DNA of 49,245 bases, from the NCBI GenBank assembly GCA_031280825.1, contig JAITGE010000052.1, positions 1 to 49,245 on the forward strand, written 5' to 3'. Origin of the DNA: Oscillospiraceae bacterium (GTDB lineage Bacteria > Bacillota > Clostridia > Oscillospirales > Acutalibacteraceae). Below the pieces are notes generated by a model. It did no database searches, was not told the origin of the DNA, and saw nothing but the letters and a program-made list of their open reading frames with translations. Within the stretch, counting starts at the first letter, position 1; each line of letters opens with the position of its first letter. Positions 8,316-15,674 of this stretch are shown here, piece by piece. Made by a program: the position numbers and the translations under genes.

Positions 8316-8437
8316 GCGCTTTCAGCGCGAAGCGGATATGTTCTTTTGCTTTTTTTCTTGTCCAAGAAAGAAAGTGCAAAAGGGGAGTAGCTGCACTTGG
8401 ATGTCAACAACACTGCCGTTTTCGGCTGGCATCCAAG
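8316..8437 (+). other. Array of small inverted repeats in the rplL-ATPase spacer
   Basis: The 267-bp spacer after rplL has no convincing gene but carries a chain of hairpins. These are GCGCT/AGCGC (8316-8328), a longer imperfect stem around TTTTTTTCTTG/CAAGAAAGAAA (8343-8360 with 8363-8382), and CTTGGATG/CATCCAAG (8396-8403 with 8430-8437) enclosing GCCGTTTTCGGC (8415-8426). A terminator-like hairpin follows. It could be an intergenic repeat element or a structured 3' UTR. Confidence 0.45.
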
Positions 8438-8456
8438 CCCCATATGAGGGAAGCAA

Positions 8457-8490
8457 GACCTTTTGGCGGGGTGTTCTCCGCCAAAAGGTC
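8457..8490 (+). terminator. Strong hairpin, probable terminator of rplJ-rplL
   Basis: A perfect 13-bp stem (8457-8469 with 8478-8490) with an 8-nt loop, followed by a T-rich run (GTTTCATTTTATTT) rather than a pure T tract. It ends 31 nt before the ATPase start, so it could alternatively attenuate that gene. Confidence 0.6.
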
Positions 8491-8521
8491 GTTTCATTTT
8501 ATTTGAAGAAGGGGTATTGAA

Positions 8522-11203
8522 ATGCGCCATTATCTTTCGGATATTGCCGATGTTTTTGAGCAGGCAAAGAGCGGCTTTGACGGCTTAAGCCAAGCTGAAG
8601 CCGCTGCAAGGCTGGAGCAAAACGGCAAAAACAAGCTGAAGCAGGGCAAAAAGGATTCTACACTCAAGCGGTTTTTGAAGCAAATTGCCGATCCCATGAT
8701 CATCATTTTGATTGCCGCGGCGGCGATTTCCGCTGTGACGGGCATTTTGCAGGGCGAGGGCATGGTGGATACGATTATCATCCTGGCGGTGGTGATCATC
8801 AACGCCGTGCTGGGCGTTTATCAAGAGAGCAAGGCGGAGGCGGCGATTGAAGCTCTGCAGGAAATGAGCGCCGCCACCAGCCGCGTGTTGCGCGGCGGGC
8901 AGGTGGAAGCCGTTAAGAGCGAGGATTTGGTGGTTGGCGACGTGATTTTGCTCGAAGCCGGCGATGCGATCCCGGCGGACGCGCGGATTTTTGAGTGTGC
9001 CAGCATGAAGATTGAGGAAGCCGCGCTAACGGGCGAATCCGTGCCGGTGGGGAAGCAGACGGACACGCTGCAGGCAGCGAGTGGCGGTGACGTGACCTTG
9101 GGCGACCGCAAAAATATGGTGTATATGGGTTCTTCCGTTGCCTATGGGCGCGGCAAGGCAGTCGTCGTAGCCACGGGGATGGACACGGAAATGGGCAAAA
9201 TTGCCGATGCCATCGCTAAGGCGGAGGAGGGGCAAACCCCGCTGCAGATCAAGCTCACCCAACTGAGTAAAATCTTGACGTGGCTGGTTTTGGGCATCTG
9301 TATTTTCATGTTTGGGTTCAACATTGTGCGCAACCTGCTGCAGAGTGGCAGTGTAGGGACATTCGAAAAGCTGCTGGAGTGGTTTATGGTTGCTGTCGGG
9401 CTGGCGGTTGCGGCGATTCCGGAGGGCTTGGCGGCGGTTGTGACGATCGTGCTTTCTATCGGCGTGACGAACATGAGCAAGAAGCGGGCGATTATCCGCA
9501 AGCTCACAGCCGTGGAAACCCTTGGTTGCGCACAGATCATATGTTCTGACAAGACCGGCACGCTCACGCAGAACAAAATGACCGTGGTGGACCATTATGC
9601 GGCGGAGGAAAACGCGTTGGCGAGCGCCATGGCGCTTTGCACAGACGCGGAACTGACGGAAACGGGTGAGACCATCGGCGAACCGACGGAGGTTGCGCTG
9701 GTCAATTATGCCGCCGTGTTGCAATTGCCCAAGGGTGCGCTGAAGGAGAAGTATCCGCGCGTGGGGGAAGCGCCGTTTGATTCTGTGCGCAAAATGATGA
9801 GCACGGTGCACGAAGTGCCGGAGGGCGGCTTTGTGCAGTATACCAAGGGTGCGCCGGATGAAATCTTAAAAAACTGCGTTTGTGCCATGACGGCGCAGGG
9901 GTGTTTGCCGCTGGACGACGCGATGCGGGCGCAGATCCTTGCCGAAAACAAACGCATGGCTTCGAAGGCTCTGCGCGTTCTGGCGGCAGCGCAGCGGCAA
10001 TATGACGTCGCGCCTGCTTCCTTTGAGCCGGGGGAGCTGGAGCGCGAGCTTTGCTTTGTCGGCTTAACAGGTATGATCGATCCCGTGCGTCCGGAGGTCA
10101 AGGACGCGATTGCGGAATGTCGAACGGCAGGCGTCCGCGCGATTATGATTACGGGCGACCACAAGGATACTGCCGTGGCAATCGCAACGGAGCTGGGCAT
10201 CTTGGAGGACGGGTGCCGTGCTATCACCGGCGCGGAGCTGAACGATATCAGCGACGAGGCGTTTTTTGAAACCGTGGGCGATTATGCCGTATATGCCCGC
10301 GTGCAGCCGGAGCACAAGGTGCGCATCGTGAACGCTTGGCGAAAGCGCGGCATGGTTACCGCCATGACGGGCGATGGCGTGAACGACGCGCCGTCTATTA
10401 AGAGCGCGGATATTGGCGTGGGTATGGGCATCACCGGCACGGACGTGACCAAAAATGTGGCGGATATGGTGCTGGCGGACGACAACTTTGCCACGATCGT
10501 ATCCGCCGTGGGCGAAGGGCGGCGGATTTATACCAATATCCGCAAGGCGATTCAGTTCCTGCTTGGCTCCAATTTGAGCGAGGTGCTTTGCATGTTCAGC
10601 GCGGGTTTGCTGGGCAACACCCTGCTCACGCCCGTGCATCTCTTGTGGATCAACCTTGTGACGGATTGCTTCCCCGCGCTTGCGCTGGGCATGGAAAAGC
10701 CGGAGCACGACATCATGCGCCAGCGCCCCCGCAGGGCACGGGAGGGCATTTTCAGCGGCGGCGTTGGCGTTGACATCGTTTATCAGGGCGCCTTGGTTGC
10801 GGTGCTGACAACAGTCGCGTATTTCATCGGTGAATTTTTGCAAACCGGGCATTGGGTATTCACCGGGCTGACCGAGAAAGCCGCCGCCGAGGGCATGACC
10901 ATGGCGTTCCTGACGATGAGCATGTGCGAGATTTTCCATTCCTTTAACATGCGTTCGCAGCGCGGTTCGATTTTCACTATGAGCCGCAAGGTCGGTACGA
11001 ATGTTTGGCTTTGGGGTTCGATGGGGCTGTCGCTGCTGCTGACCAGCGCTGTGGTGTTTATCCCCCCCGCTCGCGACGCCTTCCGTTTTGCGCCCGTGAA
11101 TTTGATGGAATACGGTATTTCGATGGCGCTTGCGCTCTCTGTCATCCCGATTGTGGAGCTGGTGAAGCTGACGCAGCGCGGTCTTGCGCGAAAGCGGGGG
11201 TAA
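8522..11203 (+). CDS. P-type calcium-translocating ATPase (P2A, SERCA/PMCA-like)
   Basis: An 893-residue P-type ATPase. It has an N-terminal actuator segment with LTGESVPVGKQ, the TM4 ion-site motif IPEGLAAVVTIVLS, the phosphorylation motif ICSDKTGTLT (Asp343), the nucleotide-domain block YTKGAPDEIL and the hinge MTGDGVNDAPSIKSADIG. The TM6 motif NLVTDCFPALALGME matches the Ca2+ site of SERCA-like pumps and differs from heavy-metal CPx-ATPases. It would export Ca2+ at the cost of ATP. ATG 8522 is preceded by GAAGAAGGGG. The glycosyltransferase gene begins 3 nt after its stop, so the two are probably co-transcribed. Confidence 0.93.
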   Translation: MRHYLSDIADVFEQAKSGFDGLSQAEAAARLEQNGKNKLKQGKKDSTLKRFLKQIADPMIIILIAAAAISAVTGILQGEGMVDTIIILAVVIINAVLGVYQESKAEAAIEALQEMSAATSRVLRGGQVEAVKSEDLVVGDVILLEAGDAIPADARIFECASMKIEEAALTGESVPVGKQTDTLQAASGGDVTLGDRKNMVYMGSSVAYGRGKAVVVATGMDTEMGKIADAIAKAEEGQTPLQIKLTQLSKILTWLVLGICIFMFGFNIVRNLLQSGSVGTFEKLLEWFMVAVGLAVAAIPEGLAAVVTIVLSIGVTNMSKKRAIIRKLTAVETLGCAQIICSDKTGTLTQNKMTVVDHYAAEENALASAMALCTDAELTETGETIGEPTEVALVNYAAVLQLPKGALKEKYPRVGEAPFDSVRKMMSTVHEVPEGGFVQYTKGAPDEILKNCVCAMTAQGCLPLDDAMRAQILAENKRMASKALRVLAAAQRQYDVAPASFEPGELERELCFVGLTGMIDPVRPEVKDAIAECRTAGVRAIMITGDHKDTAVAIATELGILEDGCRAITGAELNDISDEAFFETVGDYAVYARVQPEHKVRIVNAWRKRGMVTAMTGDGVNDAPSIKSADIGVGMGITGTDVTKNVADMVLADDNFATIVSAVGEGRRIYTNIRKAIQFLLGSNLSEVLCMFSAGLLGNTLLTPVHLLWINLVTDCFPALALGMEKPEHDIMRQRPRRAREGIFSGGVGVDIVYQGALVAVLTTVAYFIGEFLQTGHWVFTGLTEKAAAEGMTMAFLTMSMCEIFHSFNMRSQRGSIFTMSRKVGTNVWLWGSMGLSLLLTSAVVFIPPARDAFRFAPVNLMEYGISMALALSVIPIVELVKLTQRGLARKRG

Positions 11204-11206
11204 CGG

Positions 11207-12328
11207 ATGCGTGTGCTGCATGTTTTGCCCGGTCTGGGCGCGGCGGGGGCGGAAACGGTCGTTCGCAACCTTTGCTTAGGGCTGCCGCGGGAGCAAATCA
11301 CGCAAGAGATTGCGTTGTCCACGCTGCCGGAGCAGTTTTATGAGCCGGAGCTGCGGGCTGCGGGGGTCGCGATTCACCGCACGGCGGAGATGACGGGCGC
11401 GCGGAGTCTGGTGGCGCACCTGCGCGCGCTGTACCGTTTGCTGCGCAGCGCGAAAAAAGCCAGGGATCCCTATGATGTTGTGCATTGCCACATGGATTAT
11501 CTCAATGGCACGAATGCGTTGATTGCGTGGCTGGCGGGTGTTCCGCGGCGTGTTGTGCACAGCCATATAGCGGTGAGCCGGGCGCAGCAGCCCTCCCGCG
11601 CGGTGCGACTCTATCGCGCGGGAATGCGTTGCCTGCTGCGTCGGTTTGCCACAGATTATTTTGCCTGCAGCGCGGAAGCCTCGCGGTCAATGTTTCCGTG
11701 GCTGGCGGAGGGAAAGCGTGTTGTGCTGTTAAACGGAATCCATCTTGATCGCTTTGCTGCCGCGCGGCATACGCCGGAGGCGATTGTAAAAACGCGGGAG
11801 GCTCTGGGCTTACCGACGGACGCGCGGGTGCTTATAATCGTTGCGCGGATAACCGAGCCAAAAAATCCACTATTTGCGGTTGAGGTGCTGGCAGAAACGG
11901 TGCACCGCTGCCCGGAGGCTGTTTTGCTATGGTGCGGCGGCGGCGACGCCGCACAGCTGCGCGAACGCGCTGCCGCATGTGGCGTGGCGGATAAAATTCT
12001 CTTTTTGGGCAGCCGGCGGGATATTCCGGAGCTGATGGCGGCATCAGATTGCTTCCTGCTCCCTTCAAAATGGGAGGGCTTTGGGATTGTGCTGGTGGAA
12101 GCGCAGGCGGCGGGCTTGCCGTGCATAGCCTCCGATCAAGTTCCGATGCTCGCGGACGCGGGCGGCTGCCGTTTTTTGCCGCTGGAGCTGGGCGCGGCGG
12201 GCTGGGCGGAGCAGATCGCTGCCGGGCTGCAAAACGGGTTCCCCGAAAGAGCCGACCCCGCGCGCTTGCGCAAATTCGATGTGGCGGAAATGTGCCGCAG
12301 CTATGCTTCGTTGCTATTGGATACATAG
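11207..12328 (+). CDS. Glycosyltransferase family 4 (GT-B fold)
   Basis: A 373-residue retaining-type glycosyltransferase. The N-terminal Rossmann domain opens MRVLHVLPGLGAAGAETVVRNL, where the GxGGAE-type loop binds the acceptor side. The C-terminal domain carries ILIIVARITEPKNPLFAVEV and the nucleotide-sugar motif PSKWEGFGIVLVEAQAAGLP (EX7E). It probably transfers a hexose onto a lipid or cell-surface polysaccharide; donor and acceptor are unknown. There is no signal peptide. The start lies 3 nt after the Ca2+ ATPase stop, so translation is coupled even though the functions look unrelated. Confidence 0.88.
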   Translation: MRVLHVLPGLGAAGAETVVRNLCLGLPREQITQEIALSTLPEQFYEPELRAAGVAIHRTAEMTGARSLVAHLRALYRLLRSAKKARDPYDVVHCHMDYLNGTNALIAWLAGVPRRVVHSHIAVSRAQQPSRAVRLYRAGMRCLLRRFATDYFACSAEASRSMFPWLAEGKRVVLLNGIHLDRFAAARHTPEAIVKTREALGLPTDARVLIIVARITEPKNPLFAVEVLAETVHRCPEAVLLWCGGGDAAQLRERAAACGVADKILFLGSRRDIPELMAASDCFLLPSKWEGFGIVLVEAQAAGLPCIASDQVPMLADAGGCRFLPLELGAAGWAEQIAAGLQNGFPERADPARLRKFDVAEMCRSYASLLLDT

Positions 12329-12398
12329 CAAAAATCCGGAAGTCATAGCGCAGGTTTTGGCGAAAATGCATAAACTGCAAAAAAACCAAAAAAAGGGC

Positions 12399-12427
12399 TT
12401 GACTTTATTGCCAAGCGGTGCTATACT
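12399..12427 (+). promoter_or_regulatory. Promoter of the solitary 5S rRNA gene
   Basis: TTGACT (12399-12404) and TATACT (12422-12427) with 17-bp spacing. The predicted start is near 12434, about 40 nt before mature 5S. Confidence 0.8.
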
Positions 12428-12473
12428 ACGTATACAACAGGGGCGGCGCAACGGCGACGCGAAGCCGCCCCCA

Positions 12474-12589
12474 GTCGGTGCTTATGACGGTGAGGCTCCA
12501 CCCGTTCCCATCCCGAACACGGTAGTTAAGCTCACTCGTGCTGACAATACTTGGCGGGTGACCGCCCGGGAAGATAAGTCAGTGCCGAC
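12474..12589 (+). rRNA. rrf: 5S ribosomal RNA, unlinked to 16S/23S
   Basis: About 116 nt with the 5S hallmarks: terminal helix I pairing GTCGGTGCT (12474-12482) with AGTGCCGAC (12581-12589), the conserved CCCATCCCGAACACGG loop B/C block, and GGGAAGATAAGTC near the 3' end. A precursor stem lies just upstream (GGGGCGGC 12440-12447 with GCCGCCCC 12464-12471). The gene has its own promoter and intrinsic terminator, and neither 16S nor 23S flanks it: the neighbours are a glycosyltransferase and purE. Exact ends are inferred from the helix and may be off by a few bases. Confidence 0.95.
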
Positions 12590-12595
12590 ACTTGA

Positions 12596-12624
12596 GCCGT
12601 CAGCTTACAGTTGGCGGCTTTTTT
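12596..12624 (+). terminator. Intrinsic terminator of 5S rRNA
   Basis: A stem of about 8 bp (GCCGTCAG with TTGGCGGC, two wobble pairs) around the loop CTTACA, followed by TTTTTT at 12619-12624, 7 nt after the mature 5S end. Confidence 0.85.
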
Positions 12625-12747
12625 ATCCTTTACAGGGGTGAAAGGGGTGGCTGCTGTGGTGCTTCGATGCAGGTTGGCAGGCGAGCAAACGGGCACAAAA
12701 ACGCGCCGGGCGCAGTCTATCCAAAAACGGAACGCAAAATAACGGGG

Positions 12748-12779
12748 CGCGGTGTGACTTTGGGTCGAGCCGCGTTTTT
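12748..12779 (+). promoter_or_regulatory. Terminator-like hairpin in the purE leader, possible attenuator
   Basis: CGCGG (12748-12752) pairs with CCGCG (12770-12774), with a small inner GAC/GTC stem, and is followed by TTTTT (12775-12779). It lies 29 nt before purE ATG, downstream of any purE promoter that could fit in the 184-bp leader. It could therefore be an attenuation site controlling the purine operon. No recognised riboswitch core was identified upstream. Confidence 0.45.
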
Positions 12780-12808
12780 CATTTTTATTTACGATGGGGA
12801 GTGTGCGT

Positions 12809-13324
12809 ATGCCAAAGAAGGTTGGCGTTGTCATGGGCAGCTTTAGCGATTGGGAAACCGTGCGCCCTGCGGCAAAGCTGCTGCACAGCATGGGGATTCC
12901 GTTTGAAGCGCATGTGTATTCCGCGCACCGCACGCCGGAGCAGGCGGCGGTGTTTTCCGCGGGGGCGCGGGCGGCGGGCTTTGGCGTGTTGATTGCGGCG
13001 GCGGGCAAGGCGGCGCATTTGGCGGGCGCGCTGGCGGCGCATACCACGCTGCCGGTGATCGGCATTCCTGTCAAGTCCGACGCGCTTGACGGTATGGACG
13101 CGCTGCTTTCCACCGTGCAGATGCCGCCGGGCATCCCGGTGGCGACGGTCGCCATCAACGGTGCGCATAACGCCGCGATGCTGGCGGCGCAAATCCTGGC
13201 AGTGGAGGACGCTGCGCTGGCGCAAAGATTGACGGAAAACCGCGCCGAAATGCGCGAAGCGGCGTTGGAAAAGGATCGTGACCTGCAGGGGATGCTTTTT
13301 GCCACGCCCCTGCAGAAGCAATGA
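12809..13324 (+). CDS. purE: N5-carboxyaminoimidazole ribonucleotide mutase (PurE class I)
   Basis: A 171-residue enzyme that converts N5-CAIR to CAIR in purine synthesis. The family motifs are visible: GSFSDWE (phosphate loop), SAHRTPEQ (catalytic His), AAAGKAAHLAGALAAHT and PVATVAINGAHNAA. The start at 12809 is chosen because GGGGAG lies 7 nt upstream; an in-frame ATG at 12794 has no ribosome site. It is the first gene of the pur operon. The next reading frame overlaps its stop, although the likely purC start is 23 nt further on. No purK is adjacent. Confidence 0.95.
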   Translation: MPKKVGVVMGSFSDWETVRPAAKLLHSMGIPFEAHVYSAHRTPEQAAVFSAGARAAGFGVLIAAAGKAAHLAGALAAHTTLPVIGIPVKSDALDGMDALLSTVQMPPGIPVATVAINGAHNAAMLAAQILAVEDAALAQRLTENRAEMREAALEKDRDLQGMLFATPLQKQ

Positions 13325-13347
13325 TAAGAGCGAAGGGTGGGTGCAGT

Positions 13348-14196
13348 ATGAACAAAATGATTTCCGGCAAGGTGCGTGACGTCTTCGAGACCGAAGGAGG
13401 CTTGGTGATTGTCACAACCGATCGTATTTCTGCTTTTGATGTGATTCTGCCGACGGAAATCCCCGGCAAGGGGGCGGCGCTCAACGGTATCTCGAATTTT
13501 TGGTTTGCGCTCACGCGGGCGCTTGTCCCGAACCATCTAATAACAACGGAAACCGAAGAGATGCCCGGCAATTTTAAGCTGGATAAGCCTGCCTACGAGG
13601 GTCGCACGGTCTATGTTAAGCGCCTGCAGATGCTGCCCTTTGAGTTTATTATCCGGGGCTATATTTTTGGGAACATGTGGAAGGCGTATCAAGACGGTGA
13701 GGCTTTTTGCGGGCAGAAAATTGTGGGCGATTATCAGCAGGCCGAAAAGCTGCGGACGCCCATCATCACGCCCTCCACCAAAGCGAGCGAGGGGCATGAT
13801 GTTTATATTTCACTGCGTGAGCTGGAAGCTGCGCTGGGCAAGGCGTTGGCGGATAAAATCTGCAAAATCTGCCTGGAGCTATACGATCGCTGCTATAATT
13901 ACGCCTTGCAAAAGGGAATTATTATTGCCGATACCAAGCTGGAATTTGGCTTGGATGAAAACGGGCAGCTGGTGCTGGCGGATGAAATTTTTACGCCGGA
14001 TTCCAGTCGCTTTTGGGATGCGGGCACTTATAAGGTCGGCGAATCACCGCAGTCGTATGACAAGCAGTTCGTGCGGGATTGGCTGATACAAAACAAGCTG
14101 GACGGCGTGGAGCCTGCGCCGGAGCTGCCTGCGGATATTGTGAAGGAAACGGCGCGGCTTTATGCCGAGTGCCTGGCAAAAATCACAGGCGAATAA
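13348..14196 (+). CDS. purC: Phosphoribosylaminoimidazole-succinocarboxamide synthase
   Basis: A 282-residue SAICAR synthase that joins aspartate to CAIR using ATP. The N-terminus (SGKVRDVFETEGGLVIVTTD) is the ATP-binding strand pair; RISAFDVILPTEIPGKG is the DRISAFD signature, and KLEFGLDENGQLVLADEIFTPDSSRFW the C-terminal substrate block. It is the longer Ade1-like form rather than the short E. coli form. I start at the ATG at 13348 (MNKMISGK); an upstream ATG at 13321 overlaps the purE stop and would add nine residues. Second gene of the operon. Confidence 0.94.
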   Translation: MNKMISGKVRDVFETEGGLVIVTTDRISAFDVILPTEIPGKGAALNGISNFWFALTRALVPNHLITTETEEMPGNFKLDKPAYEGRTVYVKRLQMLPFEFIIRGYIFGNMWKAYQDGEAFCGQKIVGDYQQAEKLRTPIITPSTKASEGHDVYISLRELEAALGKALADKICKICLELYDRCYNYALQKGIIIADTKLEFGLDENGQLVLADEIFTPDSSRFWDAGTYKVGESPQSYDKQFVRDWLIQNKLDGVEPAPELPADIVKETARLYAECLAKITGE

Positions 14197-14215
14197 GAGC
14201 GCGATGGGGGAGCAT

Positions 14216-15661
14216 ATGCGGGAATCTTGGGGTTCGGACAAGCTGCATGAGGAATGCGGCGTATTCGGCGTCTATTCCAACGATGAAAAAATCGACGTGG
14301 CGGCGGCGACGTATTTTGGACTTTTTGCGCTCCAGCACAGGGGACAGGAGAGCTGTGGTATTTACGTCAGCGACCGCGGCGTGCCGGTAGGGCACAAGAA
14401 CGTCGGGCTGGTCAACGATGTTTTCACCAAAGAGATCCTTGCCCGCCTGGGCGAGGGTAAGATGGCGGTGGGGCATTGCCGCTACGGTACGACGGGTGCG
14501 ACGACCAGCCGCAATGCCCAGCCTATTCATGTCAACCATTCCAACGGATCGCTGGTGGTGGCGCACAATGGCAACATCACAAACGCAGGGGAGCTGCGCG
14601 CGCAATTTGAGGCGGACGGCTGCATTTTTCACACCACAAGCGACACAGAGGTGATCGCTTACGCGATTACGCGGGAGCGTATTCGGTGCGGTTCGATTGA
14701 AGAAGCGGTGCAGCGGGCAGTTGCGCATTTGGAGGGCGCTTTTTGTTTGGTGCTGATGAGTTCGCAAAAGCTGATTATCTGCCGTGACCCCATCGGCTTT
14801 CGTCCGCTGTGCATCGGGCGCGTGGGCGAGGGATCCTATGTGGTCGCTTCTGAAAGCTGCGCCTTAGATGCCGTTGGCGCCCAGTTTGAACGGGATGTTT
14901 TACCCGGCGAAATCGTTGTGTTCGACCAAGACGGAATGCGTGCGCTGACGGAAAATTGCGACCCCGCCCGCAAAAAGCACGGCTGCATTTTTGAATATAT
15001 CTATTTTGCCCGCCCGGATTCTGTGATTGACGGCAATTCGGTGCACATCTCCCGCGAAAATGCGGGCAAGATTCTGGCGATGGAATACCGCGTTGCGGCC
15101 GACGTGGTCATCGGCGTGCCGGATAGCGGGCTGGACGCCGCTATTGGCTACGCGAAGTTTTCCGGCATCCCTTATGCGATCGGGTTAATTAAGAATAAAT
15201 ATATTGCCCGCACGTTTATCCAGCCGGATCAAAAGGACCGTTCCAACGGGGTGCGCATCAAGCTCAACCCCGTGCCGGCGGTGATCGGCGGCAAGCGGGT
15301 GATCATGGTGGATGATTCGATTGTGCGCGGCACGACGACGGCGCGGACGGTGCGCCTGCTGCGCGAGGCGGGCGCGGCGGAGGTGCATGTTATGAGCGCG
15401 TCGCCGCCTTTTAAGCATCCGTGTTATTTCGGCACGGATGTGGATAGCCGCGAGCATCTGCTGGCGAATCTGCACGAGAGCTACGAAGAGATCGCGGCGG
15501 CGCTGGGCGCGGATTCGGTGGGGTACCTTCCTGTGGAGGAACTGCGTAAGCTGGTGCGCCCCAAGCAGGGGATTTGCACATCCTGCTTTACGGGCGAATA
15601 TCCCGTGCGCATCCCCGAGCAGCCGTTGAAAAGTAAATTTGAGGAGAGACTGGCGGAATAG
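14216..15661 (+). CDS. purF: Amidophosphoribosyltransferase (glutamine PRPP amidotransferase)
   Basis: Commits PRPP and glutamine to purine synthesis. From ATG 14216 (GGGGGAG just upstream; ATG 14204 is an alternative) a short propeptide precedes the N-terminal nucleophile Cys14 in HEECGVFGVY. The class II glutaminase domain includes GHCRYGTTGATTSRNAQP. The phosphoribosyltransferase domain has VIMVDDSIVRGTTTART. HGCIFEYIYFARPDS, KHPCYFGTD and GICTSCFTGEYP supply the four Cys that bind the [4Fe-4S] cluster in the B. subtilis-type enzyme, which is oxygen-sensitive. About 481 residues. The next gene is the ATPase, not purM. Confidence 0.95.
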   Translation: MRESWGSDKLHEECGVFGVYSNDEKIDVAAATYFGLFALQHRGQESCGIYVSDRGVPVGHKNVGLVNDVFTKEILARLGEGKMAVGHCRYGTTGATTSRNAQPIHVNHSNGSLVVAHNGNITNAGELRAQFEADGCIFHTTSDTEVIAYAITRERIRCGSIEEAVQRAVAHLEGAFCLVLMSSQKLIICRDPIGFRPLCIGRVGEGSYVVASESCALDAVGAQFERDVLPGEIVVFDQDGMRALTENCDPARKKHGCIFEYIYFARPDSVIDGNSVHISRENAGKILAMEYRVAADVVIGVPDSGLDAAIGYAKFSGIPYAIGLIKNKYIARTFIQPDQKDRSNGVRIKLNPVPAVIGGKRVIMVDDSIVRGTTTARTVRLLREAGAAEVHVMSASPPFKHPCYFGTDVDSREHLLANLHESYEEIAAALGADSVGYLPVEELRKLVRPKQGICTSCFTGEYPVRIPEQPLKSKFEERLAE

Positions 15662-15674
15662 GAGGAGTTGAGGG

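Noticed and set aside
8254-8520. Small plus-strand open frame in the rplL-ATPase spacer
   Set aside because: It spans several hairpins and the probable terminator, lacks a ribosome site and has a Cys/Arg/Phe-rich sequence unlike a protein.
10064-11221. 385-codon minus-strand frame opposite the Ca2+ ATPase
   Set aside because: Shadow of a strongly conserved ATPase; His/Arg-rich translation without family features.
12279-12641. Open frame across the 5S rRNA gene and its flanks
   Set aside because: It lies over an unmistakable 5S rRNA with promoter and terminator and has no ribosome site.
12625-12745. Possible ZTP (pfl) or purine riboswitch ahead of purE
   Set aside because: A CGCCGGGC string near 12702 recalls the 3' half of the ZTP motif, but the conserved 5' half is not found and the purine riboswitch core is absent. 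Only the terminator-like hairpin is reported.
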